Shown here: positions 22,681-33,999 of the stretch, in pieces
Position numbering within the stretch: position 1 is the stretch's first letter
Layout of the letters: each line of letters begins with the position of its first letter
From: Brachypterus glaber
Lineage: Eukaryota; Arthropoda; Insecta; Coleoptera; Kateretidae
Length of the DNA stretch: 64,000 bases
Assembly: GCA_958510825.1 (NCBI GenBank)
Contig: OY294044.1
Location: 72,118,095 to 72,182,094 of the forward strand
Direction of reading: 5' to 3'
Position numbers and translations under genes: made by a program
The notes under the pieces: model-generated
What the model was told of the DNA's origin: nothing
Databases searched by the model: none
Seen by the model: the letters and a program-made list of their open reading frames with translations, nothing else

Positions 22681-25600
22681 CTAAAAATCAAAACAAAATC
22701 CGTTTTAAATATGTAATATTGAAAATAAATGTAATAAGCGTGCAGTTTTTAATGGTGACGCCTTCACCAACTTTGTAAATTATTTTTTATTGTTTTGTCC
22801 CTTTGGTCGGGAATAACTGAATCGGTTTTTGCTAAAACACCAAAAAAGTCAAAAACCGATATTTAATAATATGCTAAGTGCAAAAAAATTAGGAATTTGA
22901 GTAAAAACTTGTTTAGTTACTGAAATAAAACTTTTTTAGTCACTGAACACAAAACAAGTATTTACTCATATTCCTATTTTTTTGCACTTAGAACATTATT
23001 AAATATCCGTTTATGACTTAGGGTGTTTTAGCAATAACCGATTCAACTGTTGGCAGGTAAAAAGGATAACAATTTCAAAAAATATATTTTCCAAAAATCA
23101 AAACCCAAACCAGCACAAAATCAAGCGCATGCGTAGATCGCGGAATACGTTCGTCCCGTTAGCCCCTTCTTGAATAACAAACAAAAATCGACAAACCCAA
23201 AAAACAAGATGGCGGACCTGTCAAAGTGACATTTTTCAAACGGAAGGTCGTAGAAATTTAAAATTCGGCATGTACGGGTACAATGACAAAAAAAAATCGA
23301 CAAAACCAAAAAACAAGATGGCCGACCTGTCAAAGTGACATTTATCGAATGGGAGGTCGTAAAAACTTAAAACTCGGTATGTACAGGTACAATGACATAC
23401 AATTAACCAGTCTATATTTTTCTTACGTATTTTTGGGCGCTGAAAACGAATTTGACAATGGAATAGCTTGCTGACCCCCAAAGTACCTCGCTCCCTTCTT
23501 ATGTAAAAGTGGTTTAGGTCAGATTTAGCTAAAATTTGGATATGTTATAGTTCTCTACATTTTGATCCAAAGTTTTTAAGGGCACTCCGAAAATCAATAC
23601 TTTAGGTGCTAGAGCGCTTTGAGACTCTTGAAAACCGCCGTGCACCGGTCTTATGGAAAAGTCGTTTCGGTCCGATTTTGGATATGTTATAGTTCTCGAT
23701 TTTCTGATCAAAAGTGTTTTCAGACACAATTCCCAAAAATTCAAATAGTTTACGTTCTAGAAAACTTTGAAGATCTCGATCTAGCTCGTCTATTATTCTG
23801 TTTCGTAGAAAAAGTTATGGGGTCAGCGATCTTTTTCACTGTAATTTTTTTTTTCAGAGCCCAAAAATACGTAAGAAAAATGTAGTATATAGTAATTGAC
23901 TTTATTTTTTTTGTGGGCCTGCATTATTATAAGCTATTAAAAAGCCGCATATAAAGAAATCGTTTCTTTTACTGGACTTAAAAATAAAAAATTCCCCTAT
24001 GCCATATTTAATTTTACAGAGAAACTATTGATCAAGAGTTGACACTTTTTGATTCTTGGTTCAATTTTAAACTTGTTATACAAATATTTAAGTAAGTTCT
24101 TTTCACACAAATAAATAAATATTGTCAAGAATATAAAAACTTATGTGGCCTACTGTGGAGATGTCCCGACGCGTGATACTAAAGTCAACAAACCCTGTAG
24201 AATGTCGAGTCTTGAATATCAAGACTCTCGCGAGAAGAGACAAGAAGTTAATCGTCGAGACTTCCACTAGACGAGACAAAAAGTTAATAGGATAACGATC
24301 AAGACACGAGCAACCTTTTGGCATCAAATAAAGGGGATGATTCCACATCACAAAACATGCAAAACCCACAAAGTTACATATGTCCAGAAATAAGCAAGCT
24401 ACGGCCCTTTTGGTTTGGATATATAAAATGGGGAACAAAAAAGCACCAATAAAATTTTAATGATGCAGGGCGAACCTTCATTTAAAACTAATCAAAAAAG
24501 TATGCTTCACCGAAACACCTAAATATTAAAGAAGAAATAGCCTTTTAGAAAGTAACATTTTTGGTGCCACAAAATGTTACTTCCTCTTATTTGCATTTTT
24601 TTAAACAGTTGCTCTTCCAGTTTTACACTATATGACATTTTTCATTGGTTTTACTCAAGGAATCTATATTTTTTACAAAAAGAAATTAAAAAAATATACA
24701 TAAAAATGTTTGGGGTAAAATGTGTTAAGCCTCGCACATTTTGCTCGTCTAGGCACGCCTCTGGATTAAAAAAAATAAATTAACATATAGCTATTGCCCT
24801 TATTAATAATAGTATATATGCAGAACATCGTCGCTCTAGCCCAGAGTGCACCAGAGTTATTAATTAAAAACCTTATTTTTAGTAGAATTTTAAAGGGTCG
24901 TAACTCTCTTAGTGTTCGTTTTCGGACCTATGTTCCTATGCTGGGTTTTCATGTTTTGTGATGTATAATCATCCCCTCTATTTAATGCCAAAAGACTGCA
25001 AACACCGTGTATTTCTTGTCTGAAAAAATTGATACTTTCGACAATTATTCAACTTTTTATTTTTTCAGTGTATTTTTTGGACCAAGTTTATTAAATTGGC
25101 CAATAATATTTAAAAAGTTTTATAGCGCCTGAATATTTTAACTGTTTTTAACTAATTTGGGTCGCTGATTTCAAAAATATTTATAAAATGTATAATACAT
25201 ATTTAAACAAAATCTCATAGTAGATTGCCATGGTTTATTTTTCTCTAACAAAAACTTTTACAGCAAAATTTATATTATTTTGAAAATCAGAGATACAAAA
25301 TTAGATTAAAAAAGTAAAAATATCTAAAAAGTTTAATAAATTTGGTTTGAAAACTATACTGAAAAAAATAAAAAGTTGATTTCTTTTTTCACGATGGATT
25401 ATTTTAAATTTGGTATGAAATGAAAGCTGGAGTTCTAAGGAATCGTCTAAGGCTAGTTCCGCGTTGGGATTTTTTTTTGTTATCGACCTAAAAAATCGCG
25501 CCGTGTCTGGTTAAATCCTATGTTATTTTTATATATAAATTTTACTAACCTGTGTTTTCCTAATGATAGTATCCACAGCGTTCGGTGCTCCAAACTTAAA

Positions 25601-28600
25601 CCTCCTCTTCAGAACCGTTTCCCTAGTGCTCGGCATCAAAATGACTGCGGCCGAGTATACCATGGCCAAACCGGACAGCAGGGCCAAAATAATGAACCAG
25701 AACCAAATGAAAATGTATATTTTTTCGTTGATTATGTTTAGTGCTAATATACACAACGCGTCGTGTTTTTGGATCGACCCGGACGGTCCAAATTTATGGA
25801 AAATGCATTTTGTCATTCGGGGGAAAACTTGGATCATCGGGTCGGTACGGTTTTCTTGATTTTGGCCGGAGAATCTTATCACATCGGTGCCGTAGCTCAG
25901 GAAAGCTCCTCCCAGGAATTTGTCGGTCATGAATATATTCGTCATCTAAAAATAAAAAATGTTGTAACGGCTAAAACTTTTGACTAAATAAAAATTTGAC
26001 ATGATAGTTTAAATGCTTTTATCTTTAAAATTTTAATAACTGCAATATTATTTCAGATATTTCTTGTTTTCTAAATATGACTTGGGCCTAACCTGATTGC
26101 AGGTGACGGTTATAACGTCATTGGTTTCAGTTTAAGTTAATTTATATGGTGCCACCAATCAATCTTAAGTTGGAAAAGTCCATTATTCAGTTGAAAATTC
26201 TTCTTTCTTTTATGATTAATAATTATAATTGAATATGGTTTACATTAATATTAAGTTTGAAAGCAGCACGTAGCGCTTTTATATGACTACTGCATTGCTA
26301 AGAGAAGATTTCATATCTTTAAAAAAAAACGGCTTTTCGGTCCCTTTCATTTTTTGGTATTCTATGTTAAATGAATGAATAAAACCGAAAATTAATTTTT
26401 TTCTTGTAAATACGACATTTTGTCTTATGACGGCGGCGTATACGTGACAAAATTTTAATGTATTCGTTACATAAAGAATTTTCATTAAATTTATGAATTT
26501 TTCTTTACGTTATTATGTGAAAGTTTTTAATATTTTTCATCTGATAATAAACTTATTGTCATGCATTTTATTATGCCAGATTTTGACTAAACTGGATAAA
26601 TTATGTTTCGCGCATGGCTTTTTTTAAGGCAGTACCCTACATATCTCGAGAATAAAGATCAACTTTATTTATCGAAGGAAAATGCTTTGACATTAAAAAA
26701 TTACCCATCGACTTTTGGAGCTCCATTTTCAAAAATTCTTATAAGAAATTTGGTGGTATATTCATATTATTTTATTGCAAAAATGATCCCTTTTAGAATG
26801 TCAGCATTTTTTCACACCCTAAAGGCGATAATTTTTGCAATAAAAAAATATAAATATCAACAAATTTCTTATGAAAAAATCTTTTTAACAACGTATAACA
26901 AAGGTTGAGTTTTATGGAGTAAGTGGACTTTTTTATGCTAAAGCTTTTCTTTGCACATCAAATTATCCTCTTTTTTTTTAATTTTGATATTTATCTTTGT
27001 TCTCGAGATATTTGGGGTGTACCTTTTAAAAAAGCCAACCGGCATGGGAATACACCTATAAAAAACCTCCAGTTTTTTTTAAACCTAGCGTTTTTTTTTT
27101 TTAATTCTTATTAAAGCTTGTACAAATGCTACAATTTTTACTTACCACATTAACAAAATTTAGCGCTTCACACAAAAAATATCCAAAAGCGTAAGTGTTG
27201 TGCAGGTGCATCGTCTCAATCAAGTATTGTACTAATCTAGATTGTCTGTTTTCCCTGTCATCCTTAGAACCAACCAAGGACCCTCTCATTCCTTCGGAAA
27301 TCATTCTGATTTTTCCCTGTTCCCAGTTTTTCCATATCCAATGTGGAATGTAGAACAAACAACCCTAAAAGTATTTCAATTTTAATAAGTACATAAATAA
27401 ACTTTTTTGATAAGCTGAATAAACTGCATTTTTATTTCGTCGATTTAGCGACAAAACATCCGGAAAAAAATATCCGGTGATATATTAATCGGGTCAAAAT
27501 ACACACATAAAAGAAGATCCTTAAATTGAGATTATAAGCCTTTTCGGGATGCTTTGGTTACACATTGGTTATATGATTAATTACGAGATTAATTATGAAT
27601 CTTTATACAAAGCGTGTCGAAATTCCGCCCCCTTTAACTTTTGAACGGCTTTTAATTTGAAACATGTAAATAAAATAACTCATACAATTTTTAGGTATAT
27701 ATTTGATGCTTAAGGGGACAGTGGAGAAATATTTTTTTAAACAAAAAGGTGGGTCGTGTGATACATCGTTTTAAAGCTTATGAAATTCTCTATTTGCCCA
27801 CATATTTTTTATTTATTTTTTTTTAGGAATTCTCTGGGATTTAAAATGGGGTTAAAAATGGTAATTGCTAAAATTTCTTTAAAAAACAAACAGGTTTTGA
27901 AAAATGGTTTATTTCATTATGTAAAAACGTCAATTATCCTTTTAAACTAATTTTTAATGATATAAATAAAAAAATTCAACAAAAAAAATTTTAACCCGAA
28001 TTTTTAGCAAAAAAAAATTGAAAAATTAAAACCTTAAAAAATAGTAAAAAAATAAAAAGTATATGGTCGAATAGAAAATTTTATGAGCTTTCAAATGATG
28101 TATCACACGACCCCCCTTTCTGTTAAAAAAAGGTTCACCCTAACCTCCCCTGTCACAATTGTGCCCCCTAAGCATATCAAATATACACTAAAAAATTATT
28201 TGGTTTATGTTATTTACGTTCCAAATTTCAAGTTAATATCTTAAGCAGTTCAAAAGTTAAAGGGGGAGGGGCAGAGTTTTGACACGCCCTGTACATGTAA
28301 AGCTCTTTTGAAATGATTTGGTTATGAGCTTAATCATAAAAAATCTTATAACCTAAGTAAAACATCGATAAGCGCAAGTAACAACATAACAAACAAAGAT
28401 TTCCAGGGTACACAAAAAGTAATCGAGTAGTTTTCCGACGTATTTGTACTTGCTAAAAACAAATTTGATATCAGATTTGTTTCACCATGTTGACATTCTT
28501 CAGAAATAGAAGAAAAAAAATACCTGTTAATCGTCAGAAATCGCTATTTTCTATGGATTTTCAATGACGAGAAAAAACTGTGATGGGGGAAATTTGTAAT

Positions 28601-30818
28601 AACATTCATATTTAGCCAATCAAAATAATTCTGAAAAGACTACTTGGTTGTCTTGTCAAAAAAATTATAAACGTACATTTCATACATACATTTAACACGT
28701 ACGTGTTAAATTCCATCGAGACCATTTATGTTAGAAATTTTACTCTTTGGGGGTAATTAGTTACCCCGCATGACTTGGTTCTACCCATCCAACATTGGTT
28801 CATTGGCCGACCGTTGGCAAACCCATATTGGTCCTACATACCGAGGAGACATTAGCCGCCCTAAGGCCGCATACGACGGGCCAATGTTGGCAAAACTGCA
28901 TTGGTCCTACATTGGCCGCCCGAAGTCAATGGCCCAATGTGGGTTTGCGAACATTGGCCCAATGTAGGAAACGTTGCCACGCCAATGTTTGGCCAACGAA
29001 CCAACGTATGCTGAAGAGTCAATTTTAAAACGATCATGGTCACTACAATAGCTTCCCGGTGTTACCCAGATCTATCTAGCTTTACTACATAAAATAAACT
29101 AACTAAACTAAATATTTAGTCCATATGGTGTAAACTTAGCCGAGTTTAATAAAGCATCAAAAATTTATAAAAAAAGTTCGTCAAAAATTTCAATTTAAAA
29201 GAAATAAATGTCGAATAGGTCGAGTACCGCTATCCAATTTTCAGAAACAAAATATCAAAGAATCAAAAAACCTTTCAAATAATGGATCATTTGACATATG
29301 GTCCTATTTAAAATTCCGTCGTTATCTCGATTTTGTTTTTTTTTTCTGCACAATACTCTCCTCGATACTCTCCCTTCCGGGAGGACCGGTAAAGTAACAT
29401 CAAATAATCTAAACCACTTTTCTAGGGATCTTTCTTGAAATTTGTTTTATGTCCAAATGGCATTTATTAATTTGTGGACCTATTTGGACTAATAATATTA
29501 TAATATATTAATATGTACTATTACAGTCGATAGTTTTTTTGATTCAGTGGAAAAAGAAATGGTTTACTGTTAGTTCAATGACTATATTTTTTTGTAAGAT
29601 TTTAACCAATGTTTTATAGTTACCTATAATAAAATCACATTTCTTCACTAGAAATGGGCTTCTTTCATATAACTTATATCAATCTTTTTTTTGTGTATAC
29701 CCGTATAATTTTGAAATTAACTTAATTAAATCTACACCTTTAATTATTTGAGTTAATTGTCATGTTAATTACTTTAATAATGGGTTATTCAACTTTTTAA
29801 CTTCTATAATTAGTTGTATGATCATGGTATACACGATTGAAATATAAAAACAAGCAATAGGCATTAATAAAGGATATACCATTTTTCTTATAAATAAAAT
29901 ATGAGTTTTTATTAACATGCAACTCTTAATTGTAACTCAGGTTATTAATTGGAATCGTTAAGTTTTAAAAGGGGCTATGTCCAAATAAATTGTTTCCGAG
30001 AAAACAAAAAAAAAACTTTTTATTTGCCATTGCTTTAAACTAAAATTTATTGCTGTAACATAAAGTTATCAATAAAAAAAAACTTAAAAAACTTTTACCA
30101 TTTTTTTATTATGATGAAAAGGACATGAAAATTCGCATACTTTTTGTTTATAAAATAATTGTTGAACATGATCTCAACTTAACTTAAAGCATAATAAAAC
30201 TTAATCTTGATTTAATACTCACAATATAAATTTAAAATATAATTTACGAGGGGTTTATTTATTGAAAAAAAGATTGTGAAAGATTGTTAAAAGATTGTGG
30301 GAAGATTTCAGATGATTGTGGAAGATTGTAGATAATTGTAAAGGATTGTAGATGATTGTGGAAGAATAAATTGTCAAGGATTGTAGAAGATTGTTGGATA
30401 GGTGTACAAGGATTGTCCAATAAATAAACCCCTCGATAATTTAAAAATATAAAGCGTTAATTGGCGAGTTTCAAAGAAACTTTTTCGTGGTGTCATTAAG
30501 GCTGAACCGGTAAATTTTGAGCTTGTATTCTGGTAGACAAATGTTTGTAAACAATTTTTTGAGACCTAGGAAAAGGGATTTGATTTTGAGTTCCTCTTAA
30601 TAGTTATTGATGCGTATATAGTCTAAGATATATCAAATCGTCAACTTGACCAAAAATGTGATAAAACTCCTTTTATAACTCTAAGGATTTATTTGCTTAT
30701 TAAATGCAATTTTTCGCAAGTCACTTTCGATTTATTCAAATTAACCACTTCCGAGATTTTTGTATGACTCCCGGGATTTTCGACATAAAAATTTATGAAC
30801 ATCCAAACCAAGCATTTT

Positions 30819-30868
<50 letters not shown>

Positions 30869-33800
30869 CTTTATTATCCAACAGTGTTAACCAATAACAG
30901 GACATTGTAATAATAGTTAAAATATATAAGGTATTAAATTAATATATAAAATATTATAAACCAATTACAAAATTAATTGTTGCAAAGGATTATGTTTATG
31001 AAGGATTTGATTAAGTTTAGAGAAATATTTATCATCAAGAGGGTTAAAAAATAAACGATTCAGTATATTTAAAAAAACACATTTTTCTGTAATATAAAAC
31101 ATAAAAAACACGATGAAAATCCACCCCCACAAAGAGGGTTAAACTACCCCCCAAGCACCAAAAAAAGAAGTAAATCATAAACTATCTCAAGAAAAATCTA
31201 GTCGAAGGGGTCCAGTTATGTTTAATAAAATGTAAGAAAGTTTGCTATAAAATTCAAGTCAACCCTTTGTTTAAGGGGATGTTTAGCTTCTAGAACTATA
31301 AATCTTGCTTTTTGCACAAGTTCATGAAAAATTTTGAGCACTTATATATTACATTTTATCAATTCCAATCGATGTTACAGATGTTTGAAAAAGAGGCTAA
31401 AAAAGTACATACCTGGAAAAACAACACAAACGGAACCCACTGATAATAACTGTGGTACGTCTTATCTCCGGTGTTGTCGTTCCCCAGTCCTGGCTGGGGA
31501 TAATCTCTGCCAATTTGCTTTCCCTGCTCGTGCGGCAGCGTGAAAGTGTAGGTTATCCAACAGTACGTGTTTATCACGTGGTCGGGGACTGCTCTATCGT
31601 TTATACATTGAATTGGGTCACCTAGAACAATTAAACGAGTTAATTAAATTTTTAATGATTAATTATAATTATTATTGCAAAAAATCGTGAACAAATCCTA
31701 AACTAAATTAATTTAAACTTTAACTTAAGCATAGGTAATTGCACCTACAATTTTATAGGCAATGAAGGTTGTTTTGAAACGCTGACCTGATTGGTCAAAA
31801 CTGACATCGGATTCGTATTCAACGGCCAAACATACATGGGAATGTATATGTCGCACATCTTTCACAGAAGATTTATTTTTGTGTGCCTGTATCATCCAAT
31901 TATAATCGATTATAAATTTTATATTTTTTTAATTGCATATACTTACAATTCTAAAATAAATTTTAAAACTAATATTTTTTTTCTTCTCAAATTTTTTTTA
32001 GGTGGACTATAAATAATTAGCGAGATATCGCTAAAAATTATAGTTCTTGTCCATTTTGTCCCCCTTGCCCCAAGCTTATGTTAACCATATTTGATGTGAC
32101 GCAAACAGAAAAGATCCTGAATCGTTTGGTGAAAGAATTTTTCAAATAGGACTTTCCGTTCAAAAGTTATAAGGTTTACATACAGACCGACAGACAGACA
32201 GGCAGACATTGTATAATATATAAATCTCCCAAAGTGTGAATTGCAATTTCAGTACAGAAAATGTAAAACGGGTACCTTGTCTAGACGGGTGGAAAAATGA
32301 GGAAGTTTATAAATATTATTTACTTTTTTTTTACGTTCGGTATAGCATTTAAAAATTAAAATCCATTAGATTTCATAATCAAATTCGTATTTAAACGGAA
32401 GTATTAGTAGAACCAAAAAAATTATAGGAACTTTACAGATAATTACGTAGACTAGAATTTTTGACGCAGGTATGATACAAGCTTATTAACGATAAAAACA
32501 CCTGTATAAGGAATGTCGTGCGTTCGTAAAAAATATTGTTCATAAATCGGGCATTAGGGGTTTTCATCATCTTCCTTAACATTTTTCTGCTGTATTTCTA
32601 AATCACCCTATACACGATGTTTGCAGTCTTTTGGCGGAAAATAAAGGGGAACATTCTACATCACAAAACATGAAAAACCAGCATAGGGTCCGGAAACGAA
32701 CCCTTGGAGATTTACAACCCTTTAAAATTGTATTAAAATTAAGGTTTTTAATTACTAAGTAGTATCAATAAGGGCAATTAGTTTGTTATTATTTTTTTAA
32801 ATTTATCCAGAGGTGTACAAAATTTATGAGGCTTAACCCATTTTTGCCCCAAATCTTTTTATGTATATTTTTTTCAATTTTTTGTAAAAAATATGAATTT
32901 CTTGAGTAAAAATAGATAATAAATGTAATGTAGGAGCAACCATTTAAAAGAAAATGCAACTAAAGAGGAAGCAACATTTTGTGCCACCAAAAATATTACT
33001 TTTTAAAAGGCTATTAATAAATAAACCATAGAAAAAAATTTATCTCTCCAAAATATAAATTTATTGTCTATTAAACAAACATTACAACGACAATTGTTTC
33101 GACTTTTTTTAACATAAAGTTATTTTCAAGTTTTTAAATATATAAACAAATTAACCTGAGTACACATTATTAGAAATGTCATACTGCAGTATGACATTTT
33201 TAATAATGTGTACTCAGGTTAATTTGTTTATATATTTAAAAACTTGAAAACGACTTTATGTTAAAAAAGTCGAAACAATTGTCGTTGTAATGTTTGTTTA
33301 ATAGACAATAAATTTATATTTTGGAGAGATAAAATTTTTTCTATGGTTTATTTAAATCAACTCCAATATGACTAAGGGCCACTTGCACCAATGATGGTTT
33401 AACTTTAAACTTGGATTAAATTGACGACCGACCAATCAGAACGCAGCATTTTTAACTTAAACTCGGTTTAGCTGAGATAATCCCAGACCAAAAGTTTGTG
33501 CAAGTGGCCCTAAGGATCAAGAATTTCTTAATTTTATTAATAATTAATTTAAGTGTTTCGGTGAAGAATACTTAATTGCTTAGTTTTAAACGAACAATTC
33601 CCCTGCAGCATTAAAATTCTATTGGTGCTTTTTTGTTCCCCATTCAATATATCTATCTTCAAAGGGCCGTAGCTCCCTTAGGGATTATTTCCGGACATAT
33701 GTTCCTTTGTTGGTTTTTCATGTTTTGTCATCCCCTTTATTTTCCGCAAAAAAAAATCTGCAAACAACCTGTAGTCCATTTACTTACCTATTAAATTGTT

Positions 33801-33950
33801 TGCTGTTACTATAATACAAGATAGAAATAATATGGCTGAGGTTATCCTGTAATGCGCCCTAAATATCATATTGTCTATCATAGCTTTGTCTACGAGGTAG
33901 CGGACTTTTATAAAACCCGCCACCGCGGATACCATTCCAAAGACCGTCAT
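22492..33950 (-). CDS. inx3: innexin 3, gap-junction channel protein (five coding exons)
   Basis: The gene is spliced from exons 33950-33788, 31621-31413, 27364-27146, 25945-25550 and 22680-22492 (complement), giving 391 residues plus TAA. Innexins form intercellular gap-junction channels and hemichannels in the plasma membrane. Seen in the sequence: an N-terminus starting MTVFGMVSAVAGF, a first membrane segment at about residues 36-50, the innexin YYQW signature at 113-116, two cysteines in each extracellular loop (C60, C75; C244, C262), and a fourth membrane segment at about 274-300. The C-terminal tail contains PSAPSTLEM and ends KETET. From memory of the family, the start, the loop-2 run KHDALC and the TLEM...ETET tail fit inx3 rather than inx1, inx2, inx7 or shakB; Drosophila Inx3 is about 395 residues. 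All four introns are GT-AG, with phases 1, 0, 0 and 0. The reading frame is intact, with no sign of decay. The paralogue assignment is an inference from remembered family sequences. Confidence 0.95.
22821..23052. mobile_element. palindromic element in inx3 intron 4
   Basis: CTGAATCGGTTTTTGCTAAAACACC, CCGATATTTAATAATATGCT and TAGTGCAAAAAAATTAGGAA-type arms fold back across 22821-22935 and 22935-23052. The arms are about 105 bp with a short spacer. It is transcribed within the inx3 pre-mRNA. Confidence 0.75.
23185..23400 (+). repeat. 109-bp direct repeat, two units
   Basis: TCGACAAACCCAAAAAACAA (23188) and TCGACAAAACCAAAAAACAA (23297) begin two units. Each continues AAGATGGC(G/C)GACCTGTCAAA, GTGACATTT and GGTACAATGACA. 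It lies in intron 4. Confidence 0.75.
23414..23884. mobile_element. element with TTTTTCTTACGTATTTTTGGGC inverted ends
   Basis: TATATTTTTCTTACGTATTT at 23414 and its inverse at 23860-23884 delimit about 470 bp. Inside, GGATATGTTATAGTTCTC occurs twice (23538 and 23681) as part of a ~145-bp direct repeat, with shared AAAAGT(C/G)GTTT and TTTTGATC(C/A)AAAG context. It lies in intron 4 and contains no gene. Confidence 0.65.
24311..25010. mobile_element. AAAAAAGCACCAAT-family foldback in intron 4
   Basis: ATAAAGGGGATGATTCCACA, TCACAAAACATG and AACCCA at 24325-24375 recur inverted at 24940-24985. The interior matches 15990-16700 and the inverted copy at 32611-33774. The outer end reads AACACCGTGTAT (25000-25011). 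Confidence 0.65.
25550..25945 (-). CDS. inx3: inx3 coding exon 4 (extracellular loop 2 and TM4)
   Basis: This is the largest exon (396 nt, residues 198-329, phase 0 at both ends). It holds the rest of TM3, the second extracellular loop with C244 and C262 (KFGPSGS between them), the NEKIYIFIWFWF entry into TM4, and the start of the cytoplasmic tail (STRETVLKRRF). The acceptor is TTTTAG|ATGACG and the donor is CAG|GTTAGT, slightly off consensus. The ATG at its first codon is an internal methionine, not the protein start. Confidence 0.95.
26620..27040. mobile_element. palindromic element in inx3 intron 3
   Basis: ATATCTCGAGAATAAAGATC (26641) pairs with the inverse near 26995-27015. TTATAAGAAATTTGGTGGTA (26740) pairs with the inverse near 26855-26875. 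The open frame across the left arm has no domain and is a by-product of the repeat. Confidence 0.6.
27146..27364 (-). CDS. inx3: inx3 coding exon 3 (end of TM2, cytoplasmic loop, TM3)
   Basis: This exon encodes residues 125-197 and is 219 nt long, phase 0 at both ends. It starts GCLFYIPHWIWKNW, continues the cytoplasmic loop (GKIRMISEGMRG, then a charged DDREN stretch), and ends in TM3 (YAFGYFLCEALNFVNV). The acceptor is TTTTAG|GGTTGT and the donor is GTG|GTAAGT. Confidence 0.94.
27606..28293. mobile_element. 688-bp foldback in inx3 intron 2 (TACAGGGCGTGTC ends)
   Basis: The left end is TACAAAGCGTGTCGAAATTC and the right end, inverted, is TACAGGGCGTGTCAAAACTC. Arms of about 200 bp also pair through CATATTTGATGCTTAAGGGG-type sequence and CGTGTGATACATC / GATGTATCACACG. 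Both ends abut TA, consistent with a TA duplication. Confidence 0.75.
28785..29005. repeat. CCAATGTTGG-rich internally repetitive segment
   Basis: Many variants of CCAATGTTGG, ACATTGGCCC and CCTACATTGG, direct and inverted, occur every 20-35 bp. This block in intron 2 is GC-rich compared with its surroundings. The frames that stay open across it on both strands are repeat artefacts. Confidence 0.7.
30247..30435. mobile_element. CGAGGGG element with internal GATTGT array, copy 1, 8-bp TSD
   Basis: The perfect 18-bp inverted ends are CGAGGGGTTTATTTATTG / CAATAAATAAACCCCTCG. The target duplication ATAATTTA is exact at 30239-30246 and 30436-30443. The interior is a degenerate array of AAGATTGT(A/G)GATGATTGT-type units. 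The 8-bp duplication suggests a hAT-type transposase acting in trans (inference). It lies in inx3 intron 2. Confidence 0.85.
30817..30870 (-). repeat. (ATT)n microsatellite at a probable LINE 3' end
   Basis: About 17 ATT units on the minus strand follow GGATAATAAAGG, the same AATAAA-then-ATT layout as the fragment at 10072-10245. A short LINE 3' remnant may extend from 30870 to about 31015. It encodes polyasparagine in one frame, which is not a gene. Confidence 0.6.
31413..31621 (-). CDS. inx3: inx3 coding exon 2 (extracellular loop 1, YYQW)
   Basis: This exon encodes residues 55 (split codon, GG|T Gly) to 124. It carries the first extracellular loop with C60 and C75 and the innexin signature YYQW at 113-116, then the start of TM2 (VPFVLFFQ). 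The acceptor is CTAG|GTGACC and the donor is CAG|GTATGT. The exon is 209 nt long, entering in phase 1 and leaving in phase 0. Confidence 0.94.
32030..32215. repeat. dispersed repeat copy (GACAGACAGACAGG tail)
   Basis: TTGTCCATTTTGTCCCCC, TTATGTTAACCATATTTGAT, AAAAGATCCTGAATCGTTTG and the GACAGACAGACAGG tail match 14260-14430. It lies in inx3 intron 1. Confidence 0.6.
33018..33353. mobile_element. near-perfect 336-bp palindrome
   Basis: The arms of about 160 bp run from TAAATAAACCATAGAAAAAA, through CAACGACAATTGTTTCGAC and ATTAACCTGAGTACACATTA, to the centre ATACTGCAGTAT. The inverse follows almost base for base. It interrupts the family element at 32611-33774, so it is younger than that insertion. 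It lies in inx3 intron 1. Confidence 0.88.
33376..33510. mobile_element. 135-bp PIF/Harbinger-like MITE, copy 1 (TAA duplication)
   Basis: The ends GGGCCACTTGCACCA / TTGTGCAAGTGGCCC are flanked by TAA at 33373-33375 and 33511-33513. A GGGCC terminus with a 3-bp TWA duplication is typical of PIF/Harbinger (established knowledge). The second copy is at 53188-53322. Confidence 0.85.
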
Positions 33951-33961
33951 CTTGAATTAGT
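33788..33961 (-). CDS. inx3: inx3 coding exon 1 (start codon and first membrane segment)
   Basis: The ATG is at 33950-33948. The coding part (33950-33788) gives residues 1-54 plus one base of codon 55. The donor is G|GTAAGT at 33787-33782. On the 5' side, 11 non-coding bases (33961-33951) follow a strong acceptor (pyrimidine tract ending TTTCAG), so this is an internal exon and the transcript starts further upstream at higher coordinates. It encodes the cytoplasmic N-terminus (key run GFIKVRYLVDKA) and TM1 (about ITSAILFLSCIIVTA). This start is chosen because innexin N-termini are conserved in length, and MxVFGMVSA is the typical inx3 start. Confidence 0.93.
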
Positions 33962-33999
33962 CTGAAACAAAAGAAAAACAGGATTTAGTATAAAAACAT

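Larger units (their letters stand above)
32611..33774 (-). mobile_element. AAAAAAGCACCAAT-family foldback ending beside the inx3 exon 1 donor
   Basis: The outer ends TACACGATGTTTGCAGTCTT (32613) and its diverged inverse TCTGCAAACAACCTGTA (33757-33773) enclose the family interior in the minus direction. It is interrupted by a palindrome (33018-33353) and a Harbinger-type MITE (33376-33510). Its right end is about 13 bp from the first intron base (33787) of inx3 coding exon 1. Confidence 0.65.

Noticed and set aside
25563..25859. 98-codon plus-strand frame
   Set aside because: Antisense shadow of inx3 coding exon 4.
26603..26908. 101-codon frame within inx3 intron 3
   Set aside because: Lies in the arm of a palindromic element, shows no domain, and is on the opposite strand to the gene.
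30247..30435. CRISPR-like array of short repeats
   Set aside because: GATTGT units are degenerate with no unique spacers of constant length, and the block has transposon ends; the genome is clearly animal.
30704..30910. Frame with a polyasparagine run
   Set aside because: The run is the AAT microsatellite at a LINE tail.
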